Source: Penelope pileata (Eukaryota > Chordata > Aves > Galliformes > Cracidae). Taken from it: a stretch of 64,000 bases of DNA. Where the stretch lies: NCBI GenBank assembly GCA_013396635.1, contig WBMW01004120.1:73608-137607 (forward strand), in the 5' to 3' direction. Below are positions 43,801-48,045 of this stretch, in pieces (the first letter of the stretch is position 1; the number at the start of each line of letters is the position of its first letter). A program made the translations under genes and the position numbers. The notes under the pieces were generated by a model. It was not told the origin of the DNA and made no database searches. It worked only from the letters and a program-made list of their open reading frames with translations.

Positions 43801-45836
43801 ATTTGCAAGGTTGAGAAGAAGGATGCTTTGTCAGTTGTGGTAGAACAAGATTTATCTTCCTGTCAGCTGTAATTCTGACACTATGGCAACTCTTCCTCAA
43901 GATTGATAGAGAGGCCACAACCTCACCTTGAATGTTCCTTTGCTGAAGACTCCATCTGTGCAGTCTTTGCAGTGGTCGGAGCTTTTAGGACACCTGCCAG
44001 GAGCATAGATCTGCGCTGACAAGCCGACTCCAGACGTGTCAAGTGCAAGATGAGCAGCTTCATCATTATATATTAATTCCAACACCGAGTTGGTTTGACT
44101 TCTTGTGTCCCTTAATGAACTGGCAGCAGAATGTGTAGGGAGCTTTGCCTTTTGTGTTCAGTAACGCAACCACAGGATGTTTCAGCTGCTGCTGTTTTCC
44201 TCCCCAGGACGGCCAGTCCCGAACTGTTCGTCAGTTCCAGTTCACCGACTGGCCAGAACAAGGCGTGCCAAAATCAGGAGAAGGTTTCATCGATTTCATT
44301 GGACAGGTGCATAAGACCAAGGAACAGTTCGGCCAGGATGGCCCCATCTCTGTGCACTGCAGGTAGGCGTGGATGAACAGAAACATCTAATTCATTTGAG
44401 GATGCAAAAGAACAGGAGGAAATAAAATCCTGCAGATCTCCCCCTCCTTTCCCACTCCATCTTTGCAGGCAGATTTTTGGGATGTTGCTGGCGGGGTGGA
44501 CAAAGACTTTACTTTTGCCAACCTAACTCAGCTGCTGGGCAGTGCTCACAAGGGTTTTCTGACCAGATGAGGGGCATGAAATGTCGATGCTTTGCAGGAC
44601 ACGGGAATCACAGTGTTCATCAAGATTTGACCTGCAGAATTTTAACTATTTTATTTCCAGTATTAGCCCAGATGTAGCACTGCTAGCCTGTGTTTGCTGA
44701 TAGGAGGAATTGTACTTCCTTCCCCATGGGCAGAAGAAAATGAATTCTTCAAATTATTTAATTCAAAAAGCCTAATGTACATATTAATCATAATTTTCAT
44801 ACTGAATGCTACTTACTGCTGCCCAAAGCTTTTGATATGTTTTTTTCTGATTTTTTCACGAGTCTCTCAGGCAGTTGGTGGGGTCACACACCTGGGCAGT
44901 GTCCTCCTGGAGGACTGGCAGGCTTTCCAGCTCTAACATCTGTATGTTCATGGCATAGCTCAGCCATACCATAACCTCAGCGTTTATAACTCGATGGTCT
45001 TCAAAGCCCCTTCCAACCCAAAGCGTTCTGTGGTTCTGTGACACAGGAAATCTTTTGAAGTTTGTAACATACCATTATTTCCTTTCTTTCTCCCATTCCT
45101 TCAGTGCTGGCGTGGGCAGGACTGGAGTGTTCATCACACTGAGTATCGTCCTGGAAAGAATGCGTTATGAGGGCGTTGTAGATATTTTCCAGACAGTAAA
45201 GATGCTGCGAACACAACGACCTGCTATGGTGCAAACAGAGGTAAGGAGCAGCAGCCCCTTCCTCTGTCGTGGTGTAGGGGATTTGAGTGGCCCTGGCCCT
45301 TTGCAGCCCAACCCCTCTGCTGCCCTGGCTGCGCAGAGCACGCTTCTGCCTTTCTAACCAGAAAGAATAAACGAGCCCAGGCTGTGCTGCTGGGTTTACT
45401 TACACTAAGTAAAAATAATAACAGCAATAGGCTTTGTTTTATTCTTAAGTTTCTTAAGGATTTTATCCCGGTCTGCCAGCCTTGGTTCTTGTCTCATCGT
45501 GTCTGTGAGGACAGGGGCACTCGCCTGCCTTGGGGCACGGCCCCTGTGGCTGCAGAGGCAGGAAGGTCCGTGGCAGGATGAGTGCTGGCTGTGAGATGCA
45601 CAAACACTAAAGGGATTCCCTTTGCCAGCAGTTCACAGCTCTTTGAGAATAAAAGGGTCCGTGCGTGGTTGCTGCTCTGTACGTGCTGGCTGGGGAGCGG
45701 GGCAGGGAGCATGGAGAGCTGCTTCCATCCCTGAAGCTGAAGCGTTGCTTCTCTTTTCTGTTTGCAGGATGAATACCAGTTCTGTTACCAGGCAGCTCTG
45801 GAGTATCTGGGAAGTTTTGATCACTATGCAACATAA
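1623..45836 (+). CDS. PTPRS: PTPRS (receptor-type tyrosine phosphatase sigma), 29 exons, 5' partial
   Basis: This is a cell-surface receptor phosphatase of the LAR family. Known for the family: it binds heparan and chondroitin sulphate proteoglycans and synaptic adhesion partners outside the cell, and dephosphorylates phosphotyrosine inside, controlling axon growth and synapse formation. Seen here: 29 exons with consistent GT/GC-AG borders and phases encode Ig3, eight FN3 repeats, a furin-like site, a single membrane helix, D1 with WPD and [11 protein letters not shown], and D2 with WPE, ending in GSFDHYAT and a stop. The total is 5,111 coding bases. PTPRS is preferred over PTPRD and PTPRF because of the stretch [16 protein letters not shown] before the membrane, the RINFQTPDSGL segment and the long FN4-FN8 sequence. 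The amino end, Ig1, Ig2 and the promoter are outside the window, so the span begins inside a split codon. Confidence 0.96.
1893..4192 (+). other. PTPRS intron e1-e2
   Basis: The donor is GTAAGG. The 5' part is rich in TG and CA and contains a 20-bp-unit minisatellite (2,150-2,440). The rest is ordinary intronic sequence with a T-rich acceptor at 4,158-4,192. No further exon was recognised. Confidence 0.85.
2150..2440. repeat. Minisatellite, about 20-bp unit TGTGTGCCTGCCCATGTCTG
   Basis: About 14 imperfect copies of a unit alternating TCTGTGTG with CCTGCC, with GCATC, TATCTA, AAATC and CCATG variants. The period is not a multiple of three, so several frames stay open on both strands. The Cys-rich and His/Arg-rich translations are artefacts of the repeat. 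Confidence 0.9.
4193..4774 (+). CDS. PTPRS: PTPRS e2: FN3 repeats 1 and 2
   Basis: This large exon (582 bp, phase 1/1) begins inside the Ser codon of [11 protein letters not shown] and ends after VKTQQG. It carries two complete fibronectin III modules: FN1 with [20 protein letters not shown], then FN2 starting at [12 protein letters not shown] and containing [11 protein letters not shown]. The two-domain single exon and near identity to mammalian PTPRS support the call. Borders: CTCAG|CG and GAG|GTGAGT. Confidence 0.97.
4775..5679 (+). other. PTPRS intron e2-e3
   Basis: A plain intron (905 bp) with donor GTGAGT and acceptor CTGCCAG. I saw no repeat or RNA gene in it. Confidence 0.85.
5680..5813 (+). 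CDS. PTPRS: PTPRS e3: FN3 repeat 3, first half
   Basis: 134 bp, phase 1 to phase 0. It encodes [18 protein letters not shown] onward and ends KEGDHGRE, with the FN3 signature SWSPPRQE and the KYELLF strand. The donor is GAG|GTGAGT. A 170-bp intron follows. Confidence 0.96.
5984..6128 (+). CDS. PTPRS: PTPRS e4: FN3 repeat 3, second half
   Basis: 145 bp, phase 0 to phase 1. It encodes [20 protein letters not shown] onward to RERTLQS plus the first base of the next codon. It contains the FN3 motif [13 protein letters not shown]. The donor is A|GTAGGT. Its phase lets it join either e5 (long ectodomain) or e10 (short ectodomain). Confidence 0.96.
11497..11516. repeat. GGAT microsatellite
   Basis: Four to five copies of GGAT, intronic. 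Confidence 0.8.
11625..11664. repeat. Inverted homopolymer pair T17-ATTT-A19
   Basis: Seventeen T, the spacer ATTT, then nineteen A. This can form a nearly perfect hairpin in RNA. It may be a poly(A)/poly(T) junction left by retroposition, or simple slippage. It is followed by a GACAACAAC segment and then the pyrimidine tract of e5. Confidence 0.85.
11839..12144 (+). CDS. PTPRS: PTPRS e5: FN3 repeat 4 (cassette block start)
   Basis: 306 bp, phase 1/1. It encodes a whole FN3 module from [16 protein letters not shown] to [11 protein letters not shown]. The acceptor is TCGTAG and the donor is GATG|GTAATT. Inside the exon, the codons for L-V-S create GTAAGT at 11,898-11,903, a better donor match than the true one (see findings). 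This is the first exon of the FN4-FN7 block missing from short CRYP-alpha/PTPRS isoforms. Confidence 0.96.
12145..13453 (+). other. PTPRS intron e5-e6
   Basis: A plain 1.3-kb intron. No exon, RNA gene or clear repeat was seen. Confidence 0.85.
13454..13647 (+). CDS. PTPRS: PTPRS e6: FN3 repeat 5, first part
   Basis: 194 bp, phase 1 to phase 0. It encodes [20 protein letters not shown] through [14 protein letters not shown] to [13 protein letters not shown] is a potential N-glycosylation site. The donor is CAG|GTAAAG. The phase-0 end allows joining to microexon e7 or directly to e8. Confidence 0.96.
13648..14071 (+). other. PTPRS intron e6-e7
   Basis: A 424-bp intron. Its last 100 bases are rich in TCTCT and TTCTTTTC pyrimidine motifs, with TGC just before the acceptor (TCTCTGCCCAG). 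This arrangement is typical of regulated neuronal microexons. Confidence 0.8.
14072..14098 (+). CDS. PTPRS: PTPRS e7: 27-bp microexon in FN5 (WETDDTAEY)
   Basis: Exactly nine codons, phase 0/0, between CTGCCCAG and the donor GTAAGT. The peptide WETDDTAEY is the same nine-residue insert known in mammalian LAR-family FN5, where it is alternatively spliced. In LAR this insert has been reported to affect binding of the laminin-nidogen complex. It is too short to find by open reading frame length and was placed by splice borders and homology. Confidence 0.93.
14099..15867 (+). other. PTPRS intron e7-e8
   Basis: A 1.8-kb intron. Strong donor GTAAGT and acceptor CAAACAG. No exon, RNA gene or clear repeat was seen. 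Confidence 0.85.
15868..15985 (+). CDS. PTPRS: PTPRS e8: FN3 repeat 5, last part
   Basis: 118 bp, phase 0 to phase 1. It encodes [20 protein letters not shown] and on to VVTTKGA, completing FN5. The donor is GCAG|GTAAGA. It is almost identical to mammalian PTPRS and PTPRF. Confidence 0.96.
15986..19419 (+). other. PTPRS intron e8-e9 (3.4 kb)
   Basis: No exon was recognised. It contains CT-rich stretches (17,490-17,680) and a GA microsatellite (18,957-18,985). An AT-rich patch at about 18,420-18,520 could be a conserved non-coding element. Confidence 0.8.
18957..18985. repeat. GA microsatellite
   Basis: A run of GAGAGAGAGAGAGAAAGAAAG, intronic. Confidence 0.85.
19420..20010 (+). CDS. PTPRS: PTPRS e9: FN3 repeats 6 and 7
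   Basis: 591 bp, phase 1/1, with two FN3 modules in one exon: FN6 from [20 protein letters not shown], and FN7 after [20 protein letters not shown], ending TFQLDQ. NIT is a potential N-glycosylation site. Borders: CTCCCAG|TC and CAAG|GTAGGA. This is the last exon of the symmetric FN4-FN7 block (e5-e9, 1,236 bp or 412 codons). Confidence 0.96.
20011..20698 (+). other. PTPRS intron e9-e10
   Basis: A 688-bp intron with a strong TTCCTC-type pyrimidine tract (20,610-20,695) before a tandem CAGCAG acceptor. Confidence 0.85.
20699..20796 (+). CDS. PTPRS: PTPRS e10: FN3 repeat 8, first part; NAGNAG acceptor and GC donor
   Basis: 98 bp, phase 1 to phase 0. It encodes [20 protein letters not shown] and on to SPTPYK. 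The acceptor is CAGCAG: using the first AG (start at 20,696) adds one Ala before Val. The donor is AAG|GCAAGT, a GC-AG intron with otherwise perfect consensus. The next exon continues IQYNGL as in mammals, confirming this border. The exon can also join e4 directly, giving LQSILPKNF, the short isoform junction. Confidence 0.94.
20797..21313 (+). other. PTPRS intron e10-e11 (GC-AG)
   Basis: A 517-bp intron beginning GCAAGT and ending CTCCCCCCAG. No repeat or RNA gene was seen. Confidence 0.88.
21314..21567 (+). CDS. PTPRS: PTPRS e11: FN3 repeat 8, last part
   Basis: 254 bp, phase 0 to phase 2. It encodes [40 protein letters not shown] and on to KSSVAV plus CA of a Gln codon. The donor is CA|GTAGGT, so reading into the intron gives an immediate TAG at 21,569-21,571. 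The next exon restores [10 protein letters not shown], matching mammalian QSYFIVMVPL. Confidence 0.95.
21568..21946 (+). other. PTPRS intron e11-e12
   Basis: A plain 379-bp intron. The first codon in frame is a stop. Confidence 0.85.
21947..22040 (+). CDS. PTPRS: PTPRS e12: membrane-proximal segment
   Basis: 94 bp, phase 2 to phase 0. It encodes [20 protein letters not shown] and on to EEMDLEE. The donor is GAG|GTGAGT, with a 218-bp intron before e13. Confidence 0.95.
22259..22474 (+). CDS. PTPRS: PTPRS e13: membrane-proximal segment with furin-like cleavage site
   Basis: 216 bp, phase 0/0. It encodes [20 protein letters not shown] onward. RLRRR at 22,277-22,291 fits the R-X-K/R-R pattern for proprotein convertases. 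LAR-family receptors are known to be cleaved here into two non-covalently joined subunits; mammalian PTPRS has RLQRR at the same place. It ends with AVLQEPEA. Confidence 0.95.
22475..24139 (+). other. PTPRS intron e13-e14
   Basis: A 1.7-kb intron. An AT-rich patch at about 23,090-23,290 may be a conserved non-coding element. No exon was seen. Confidence 0.8.
24140..24297 (+). CDS. PTPRS: PTPRS e14: transmembrane segment
   Basis: 158 bp, phase 0 to phase 2. After [20 protein letters not shown] comes an acidic stretch (IIDGEEG), then about 24 hydrophobic residues at 24,221-24,292 ([20 protein letters not shown] continuing to ILLY) and the stop-transfer Lys. The acidic run and the helix are diagnostic of PTPRS. 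The donor is AA|GTAAGT. Confidence 0.97.
24298..25295 (+). other. PTPRS intron e14-e15
   Basis: A 998-bp intron upstream of a 12-bp microexon. Its last 50 bases have a CTTCTCTCC pyrimidine stretch and a TGC about 15 bases before the acceptor. Confidence 0.82.
25296..25307 (+). CDS. PTPRS: PTPRS e15: 12-bp microexon (KPD within NKPDS)
   Basis: CAAGCCAGACAG between GGACAG and GTAAGA. Phase 2 in and phase 2 out: it completes Asn, adds Lys-Pro-Asp and starts Ser. With it the protein reads [20 protein letters not shown], as in mammalian PTPRS; without it the frame is kept as [16 protein letters not shown]. It encodes four residues just inside the membrane. It was placed by homology and exact phase matching, since it is far too short for any statistical signal. 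Confidence 0.93.
25308..27054 (+). other. PTPRS intron e15-e16
   Basis: A 1.7-kb intron. The interval at about 25,830-26,080 is AT-rich and non-repetitive, with ATTA-type motifs (CTATTAATGACATTAAG and CAATTACCATTATTG), and looks like a conserved non-coding element (inference). The acceptor is TTTAAAAAAGCAAACG, a purine-rich and weak context. Confidence 0.8.
27055..27167 (+). CDS. PTPRS: PTPRS e16: juxtamembrane region
   Basis: 113 bp, phase 2 to phase 1. It encodes the basic [20 protein letters not shown] and [17 protein letters not shown]. The donor is CCAG|GTAACG. It can join e17 (long form) or e18 (short form, GMLSHPP). Confidence 0.95.
27168..29406 (+). other. PTPRS intron e16-e17
   Basis: A 2.2-kb intron. 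No exon was recognised. The acceptor region has a T-rich run (29,350-29,400) and TTTTCTGCAG. Confidence 0.82.
29407..29454 (+). CDS. PTPRS: PTPRS e17: 48-bp juxtamembrane cassette exon
   Basis: 48 bp, phase 1/1. It encodes [16 protein letters not shown] (mammals: DSGLRSPLREPGFHFE). The donor GAAA|GTTAGT is suboptimal, which fits cassette use. Skipping it joins TP-G-MLSH in frame, an isoform known in mammals. The bird version is more acidic and Ser-rich than the mammalian peptide. Confidence 0.93.
29455..33428 (+). other. PTPRS intron e17-e18 (4.0 kb)
   Basis: No exon was recognised. It is CpG-rich around 29,685-30,150 and contains a CR1 3' end with an amplified tail (31,591-31,745). The acceptor is TTGTCTTCTAG. 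Confidence 0.82.
31591..31745 (+). mobile_element. CR1 LINE 3' end with tandemly amplified tail
   Basis: GGATGATCTTTAAGG followed by CCCTTCCAGCCCAAGCCGTT matches the canonical CR1 3' terminus. Three diverged copies of the CTTTAAGGACCCTTCCAGCC-type segment follow each other, which is unusual because normal CR1 ends carry only short 8-bp repeats. Confidence 0.7.
33429..33526 (+). CDS. PTPRS: PTPRS e18: juxtamembrane wedge region
   Basis: 98 bp, phase 1 to phase 0. It encodes [20 protein letters not shown] and [12 protein letters not shown], the helical wedge segment leading into D1. The donor is GAG|GTATGA. Confidence 0.96.
34221..34236. promoter_or_regulatory. Candidate inverted POU octamer pair
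   Basis: ATTTGCATAATGCAAT: an exact octamer ATTTGCAT overlapping a near-octamer in inverted orientation (reverse strand ATTGCATT). It lies in an intron with TAAACAAAC (forkhead-like, 34,294) nearby. It is a motif match only. Confidence 0.35.
34497..34622. repeat. Minisatellite, about 10-bp unit GGGTGCAGGA
   Basis: About twelve imperfect units of GGGTGCAGGA(T) in head-to-tail order, intronic and G-rich on the plus strand. Confidence 0.85.
35283..35406 (+). CDS. PTPRS: PTPRS e19: start of phosphatase domain D1
   Basis: 124 bp, phase 0 to phase 1. It encodes [20 protein letters not shown] then [20 protein letters not shown]. The KNRY Tyr (35,352-35,354) is the substrate-depth residue of active PTP domains. 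The donor is GAAG|GTACGG. Confidence 0.97.
35407..37893 (+). other. PTPRS intron e19-e20
   Basis: A 2.5-kb intron. A CpG-rich patch lies at about 36,776-37,045, with surrounding ordinary intronic sequence. No exon was seen. Confidence 0.82.
36776..37045. promoter_or_regulatory. Intronic CpG-rich patch
   Basis: About 270 bases with more than 20 CpG dinucleotides and roughly balanced C and G, in an intron otherwise poor in CpG. It could be an intragenic CpG island, an enhancer or an alternative promoter for a short transcript. No TATA box or open reading frame supports the last option. Confidence 0.35.
37894..38069 (+). CDS. PTPRS: PTPRS e20: D1
   Basis: 176 bp, phase 1 to phase 0. It encodes [40 protein letters not shown] and [19 protein letters not shown], the DYINANY and [11 protein letters not shown] motifs. 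The donor is CGG|GTATGG. Confidence 0.97.
38070..38621 (+). other. PTPRS intron e20-e21
   Basis: A plain 552-bp intron with an A-rich stretch at 38,225-38,241. Confidence 0.85.
38622..38741 (+). CDS. PTPRS: PTPRS e21: D1
   Basis: 120 bp, phase 0/0. It encodes [20 protein letters not shown] then [20 protein letters not shown], including the CDQYWP motif. A 124-bp intron separates it from e22. Confidence 0.97.
38866..39020 (+). CDS. PTPRS: PTPRS e22: D1 WPD loop and catalytic cysteine
   Basis: 155 bp, phase 0 to phase 2. It contains [20 protein letters not shown], with the general-acid Asp at 38,920-38,922, then [19 protein letters not shown] and GPIVVHC. The catalytic Cys codon is 39,016-39,018. 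The signature [11 protein letters not shown] is split: the exon ends in AG of the Ser codon before GTACGG. Confidence 0.98.
39021..40907 (+). other. PTPRS intron e22-e23
   Basis: A 1.9-kb intron that splits the D1 P-loop codon. AT-richer stretches (about 39,650-39,860 and 39,960-40,090) have no recognised content. An exon-like piece at 40,640-40,687 was examined and rejected. Confidence 0.82.
40908..41193 (+). CDS. PTPRS: PTPRS e23: D1 P-loop arginine and Q-loop
   Basis: 286 bp, phase 2 to phase 0. It completes [17 protein letters not shown], with the P-loop Arg at 40,921-40,923, and then [20 protein letters not shown] with the Q-loop Gln. It ends [12 protein letters not shown] in the D1-D2 linker. 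Confidence 0.98.
41194..41716 (+). other. PTPRS intron e23-e24
   Basis: A 523-bp intron with a short local duplication of GTTCCATGTTAGAGAAGT around 41,341-41,407 and a doubled TTAGATTCAACTT at about 41,504-41,527. Confidence 0.8.
41341..41407. repeat. Local duplication of GTTCCATGTTAGAGAAGT
   Basis: Two near-perfect copies and one partial copy of a roughly 30-bp segment, intronic. Confidence 0.7.
41717..41895 (+). CDS. PTPRS: PTPRS e24: start of phosphatase domain D2
   Basis: 179 bp, phase 0 to phase 2. It encodes [40 protein letters not shown] and [14 protein letters not shown]. The KNRY Tyr of active domains is Leu here (41,792-41,794), a known reason why LAR-family D2 has little activity. 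Confidence 0.97.
41896..42859 (+). other. PTPRS intron e24-e25
   Basis: A plain 964-bp intron. No repeat or RNA gene was recognised. Confidence 0.85.
42860..42986 (+). CDS. PTPRS: PTPRS e25: D2
   Basis: 127 bp, phase 2 to phase 0. It encodes [20 protein letters not shown] then [20 protein letters not shown] and MGR. A short 81-bp intron follows. Confidence 0.97.
43068..43193 (+). CDS. PTPRS: PTPRS e26: D2
   Basis: 126 bp, phase 0/0. It encodes [20 protein letters not shown] then [20 protein letters not shown] and AR. The donor is AGG|GTAGGT. Confidence 0.97.
43194..44207 (+). other. PTPRS intron e26-e27
   Basis: A 1.0-kb intron. AT-rich non-repetitive sequence at about 43,850-44,100 (TGATAGAGAGG and TATATATTAATTCC) may be a conserved element. 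No exon was seen. Confidence 0.8.
44208..44362 (+). CDS. PTPRS: PTPRS e27: D2 WPE loop and cysteine
   Basis: 155 bp, phase 0 to phase 2. It contains [20 protein letters not shown], where the general-acid Asp is replaced by Glu (44,256-44,258), and GPISVHC with the Cys at 44,358-44,360. The exon splits the HCS Ser codon exactly as e22 does in D1, showing the ancient domain duplication. Confidence 0.97.
44363..45104 (+). other. PTPRS intron e27-e28
   Basis: A 742-bp intron with a CR1 fragment in its last third (about 44,865-45,045). Confidence 0.85.
44865..45045 (+). mobile_element. CR1 LINE 3' fragment
   Basis: It ends in GATGGTCTTCAAAGCCCCTT, CCAACCCAAAGCGTTCTGTG and GTTCTGTGACA, the diverged form of the CR1 terminus with its 8-bp ATTCTGTG-type tail. 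The body upstream (CTGGGCAGTGTCCTCCTGGA onward) is less certain. Confidence 0.7.
45105..45240 (+). CDS. PTPRS: PTPRS e28: D2 P-loop
   Basis: 136 bp, phase 2 to phase 0. It encodes [39 protein letters not shown] and PAMVQTE. The P-loop is intact in D2. Confidence 0.97.
45241..45767 (+). other. PTPRS intron e28-e29
   Basis: A plain 527-bp intron, the last one of the gene. Confidence 0.85.
45768..45836 (+). CDS. PTPRS: PTPRS e29: C-terminus and stop
   Basis: 69 bp: [22 protein letters not shown] then TAA at 45,834-45,836. The C-terminus is identical to mammalian PTPRS, PTPRD and PTPRF. Confidence 0.98.
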   Translation, partial: DEYQFCYQAALEYLGSFDHYAT

Positions 45837-46526
45837 AAAGCCATCCGTTGTGCAGACTCTACCAACCACTTAAGTCCTGGAAGGCCTCTTTTGACCCAGG
45901 AGGAGTGCTTGAACTTACAAAACTGAATCAGAAGAAGTACCTTTTCATCTGGACAAAGCGTTGGGGAGCAGGGGGAAGGATTGAAAGGAACACCCCTTCA
46001 GGAACTCCATGTTGTAACCTGGACCGTGAAGAGGCAGCTCAGGAGATTGCTGAGGGACTGCTTTAAGTGGTGAACTGCTCTTGTTACCTCAAGTGGTGTT
46101 CGCTGTGGAGGATGTATGGACATCATCAAGCAGATCCAAAAGCTCAAACACACCGTGCGAAACGTTACCGCTGGAGAAGGGAAGGAAACCGACTTTGGTT
46201 ACATCATTAGAGTTCAGTTTATTTACTAATATAGTTGGCAGTCTTTAAAGGAAGTCACTTGCAGAATTGAAGGTGGTCAGTAAAAGATAAGAAAAGGAAC
46301 TCAATCTCAACACTTAGACAAACTTAGGGTCAGGAGTTCTTCTAGCTGGAGTCTTAACAACCTCAGTACCAACGCTGGGATGATTCTGGGCTTGCAGGCA
46401 CCTTGCAGACAGCATTCACGGAGTGCCCCTGCCATGCGAGAGGTTTTATAGCTCACACTTTGAATACTTGGAACATTCCTCATTTCTTCTAATTCCAAAA
46501 TTTATTTTTTAGGATATTTACAATTA

Positions 46527-46565
46527 GAGAGAGGGAGAGAGAGAGAGAAAAAGAGAGACAGAGAA
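46527..46565. repeat. GA-rich microsatellite in the 3' UTR
   Basis: AGAGAGAGGGAGAGAGAGAG followed by AAAAAGAGAGACAGAGAAAA. Confidence 0.85.
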
Positions 46566-47069
46566 AACCCAGCCCTGGCCGTGGTGTGGCCCCGCAGCTC
46601 CTGCTCCCCCCTGAGCACAGCCAGCCCCGGGCAGGCGGTGATGGGGCAGCAGCGGACGCCCCAGGACAGGACAGCAGCCCCGTTCCCATTCTCTTTGCAC
46701 ATCCACACAGCCCCACTTCTGCTGCAAGCCCCCGCCAGCTCCTGCCACAGAAGGCCAGCAGCAGCTCTCTGAAGGGAGCCTGAGAAGCGCCCTCGGGCCG
46801 TGCATTTCCAGTAGCCAGCTGCTTCTTGCTGCCAAACCCTCACCTCTGGACACAGCTCCCCGGGAGCGATGCAGAGATGCCCTCAGGACTGTCCCGGTTC
46901 CACCTCACACCAAGCCCATGGCACAGCTCCAAACAAGCCCTAGCTGTAGAGTGACTGGGGAAGATCAGGTGCGATGCGTTCAGTGGCATATCCTGTGAGT
47001 GGCTTTCTTTAAAGTATCGATGTAACTGTAACAAGTGACATTACCTTTTTTTTAAATAGTGTATTTTTT

Positions 47070-47094
47070 CCTTTTTTTTTTTTTAAAAAAAAAA
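47070..47094. repeat. Inverted homopolymer pair T13-A10
   Basis: A run of T followed directly by a run of A within the AT-rich block of the 3' UTR, able to fold as a hairpin in the mRNA. Confidence 0.75.
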
Positions 47095-48019
47095 GACAAA
47101 GAATATCAGTCAATGAATTTAAAAGAAAAAAATTGCTTATTTGTTCATATTATGTTCAAAGACAGTCTATTTTTTCACTGTAGAAATGTTACGTGTAATG
47201 GCTGTGATATATAAAAATGCAGTGCAAATTGCTACTTCTACATATTGCTTTTCTACCATTTAAAAGGTTTAACTTGCTCATGTAAGAACAGAACGTCCTT
47301 TCTGGATTTTTTGTTTTGTTTCTTTTCTTTAAAATCTCAGACATATCAGGTGTCTTTGGCAGGCCGGGAGGTCAGCAGCCGTGGTGGCAGTGCCAACCCC
47401 CTCCCCTTCAGCTGTGGCCGTGCTGCTCCATCCCAGCAGGGCCAGGGGTGAACTGGGAGGGTAAGAGAACGCCGGTGGCTTCTGGCTGCAGAAGGAAAGA
47501 CAGCAGCTTCAGAGCCATGGCACACACGGGCAAGCACTCAGCTGTCAGACATCAGTGGTGCAGTGGAGGCAGCAGCCAGCTCTGTGCACTGGGTGGAGAT
47601 GGGTACGACGTGCTGGTGGCGAGGAGTGCCCTTGCAAAGTGCACAGAGGACGGATGTGTTGGGAAGGAGGCACTGCCCCGAGCCCTGCTTGCCTGTGACT
47701 TTCTTATTTTTCTAGGAGGGGTAATCATTGCCATCCAGTGCCACCCAGAAAAGCCCGCAACAATCCATTTCCTGTCTTTAACCGAAAAACGAAAAAAAAG
47801 AACGAAAGGCTTCTTCGAGATTTTACTTCTTATTTGTGTGAAAGTTGCCCAAATTTCTAAGTATGTTGCAGCAAAATCTTACTGGAAGAGTTGGGGCGGG
47901 GTGGGGGGAGGTTTTTTTCTTTGTATGAGAGCAAAGTGCTGTTGCTTTCACACTGTTATTTCAAACTGAAACAGTAAGTGGTTTTCATACCACTGTGTAT
48001 GTAGATATATTGACTTTGT

Positions 48020-48025
48020 ATTAAA
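48020..48025 (+). terminator. PTPRS: Poly(A) signal ATTAAA (likely PTPRS 3' end)
   Basis: ATTAAA followed after about 15-20 bases by a likely cleavage zone, then a G/T-rich element (GCGCCGTGTCTTGGTGGGAG). It lies at the border between AT-rich 3' UTR and GC-rich flanking DNA, which fits a transcript end. Confidence 0.6.
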
Positions 48026-48045
48026 GGAAGATTGTCTGAAAGGCC

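Larger units (their letters stand above)
45837..48045 (+). other. PTPRS: PTPRS 3' UTR (inferred end)
   Basis: Non-coding sequence follows the stop. It contains a GA-rich microsatellite (46,527-46,565), an AT-rich block (about 47,000-47,260) with a T/A inverted homopolymer, and ends after ATTAAA at 48,020-48,025 with a TGTCTTGGTGGG downstream element. The end is inferred from this signal; an alternative distal end near 48,610 is possible. Confidence 0.65.
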
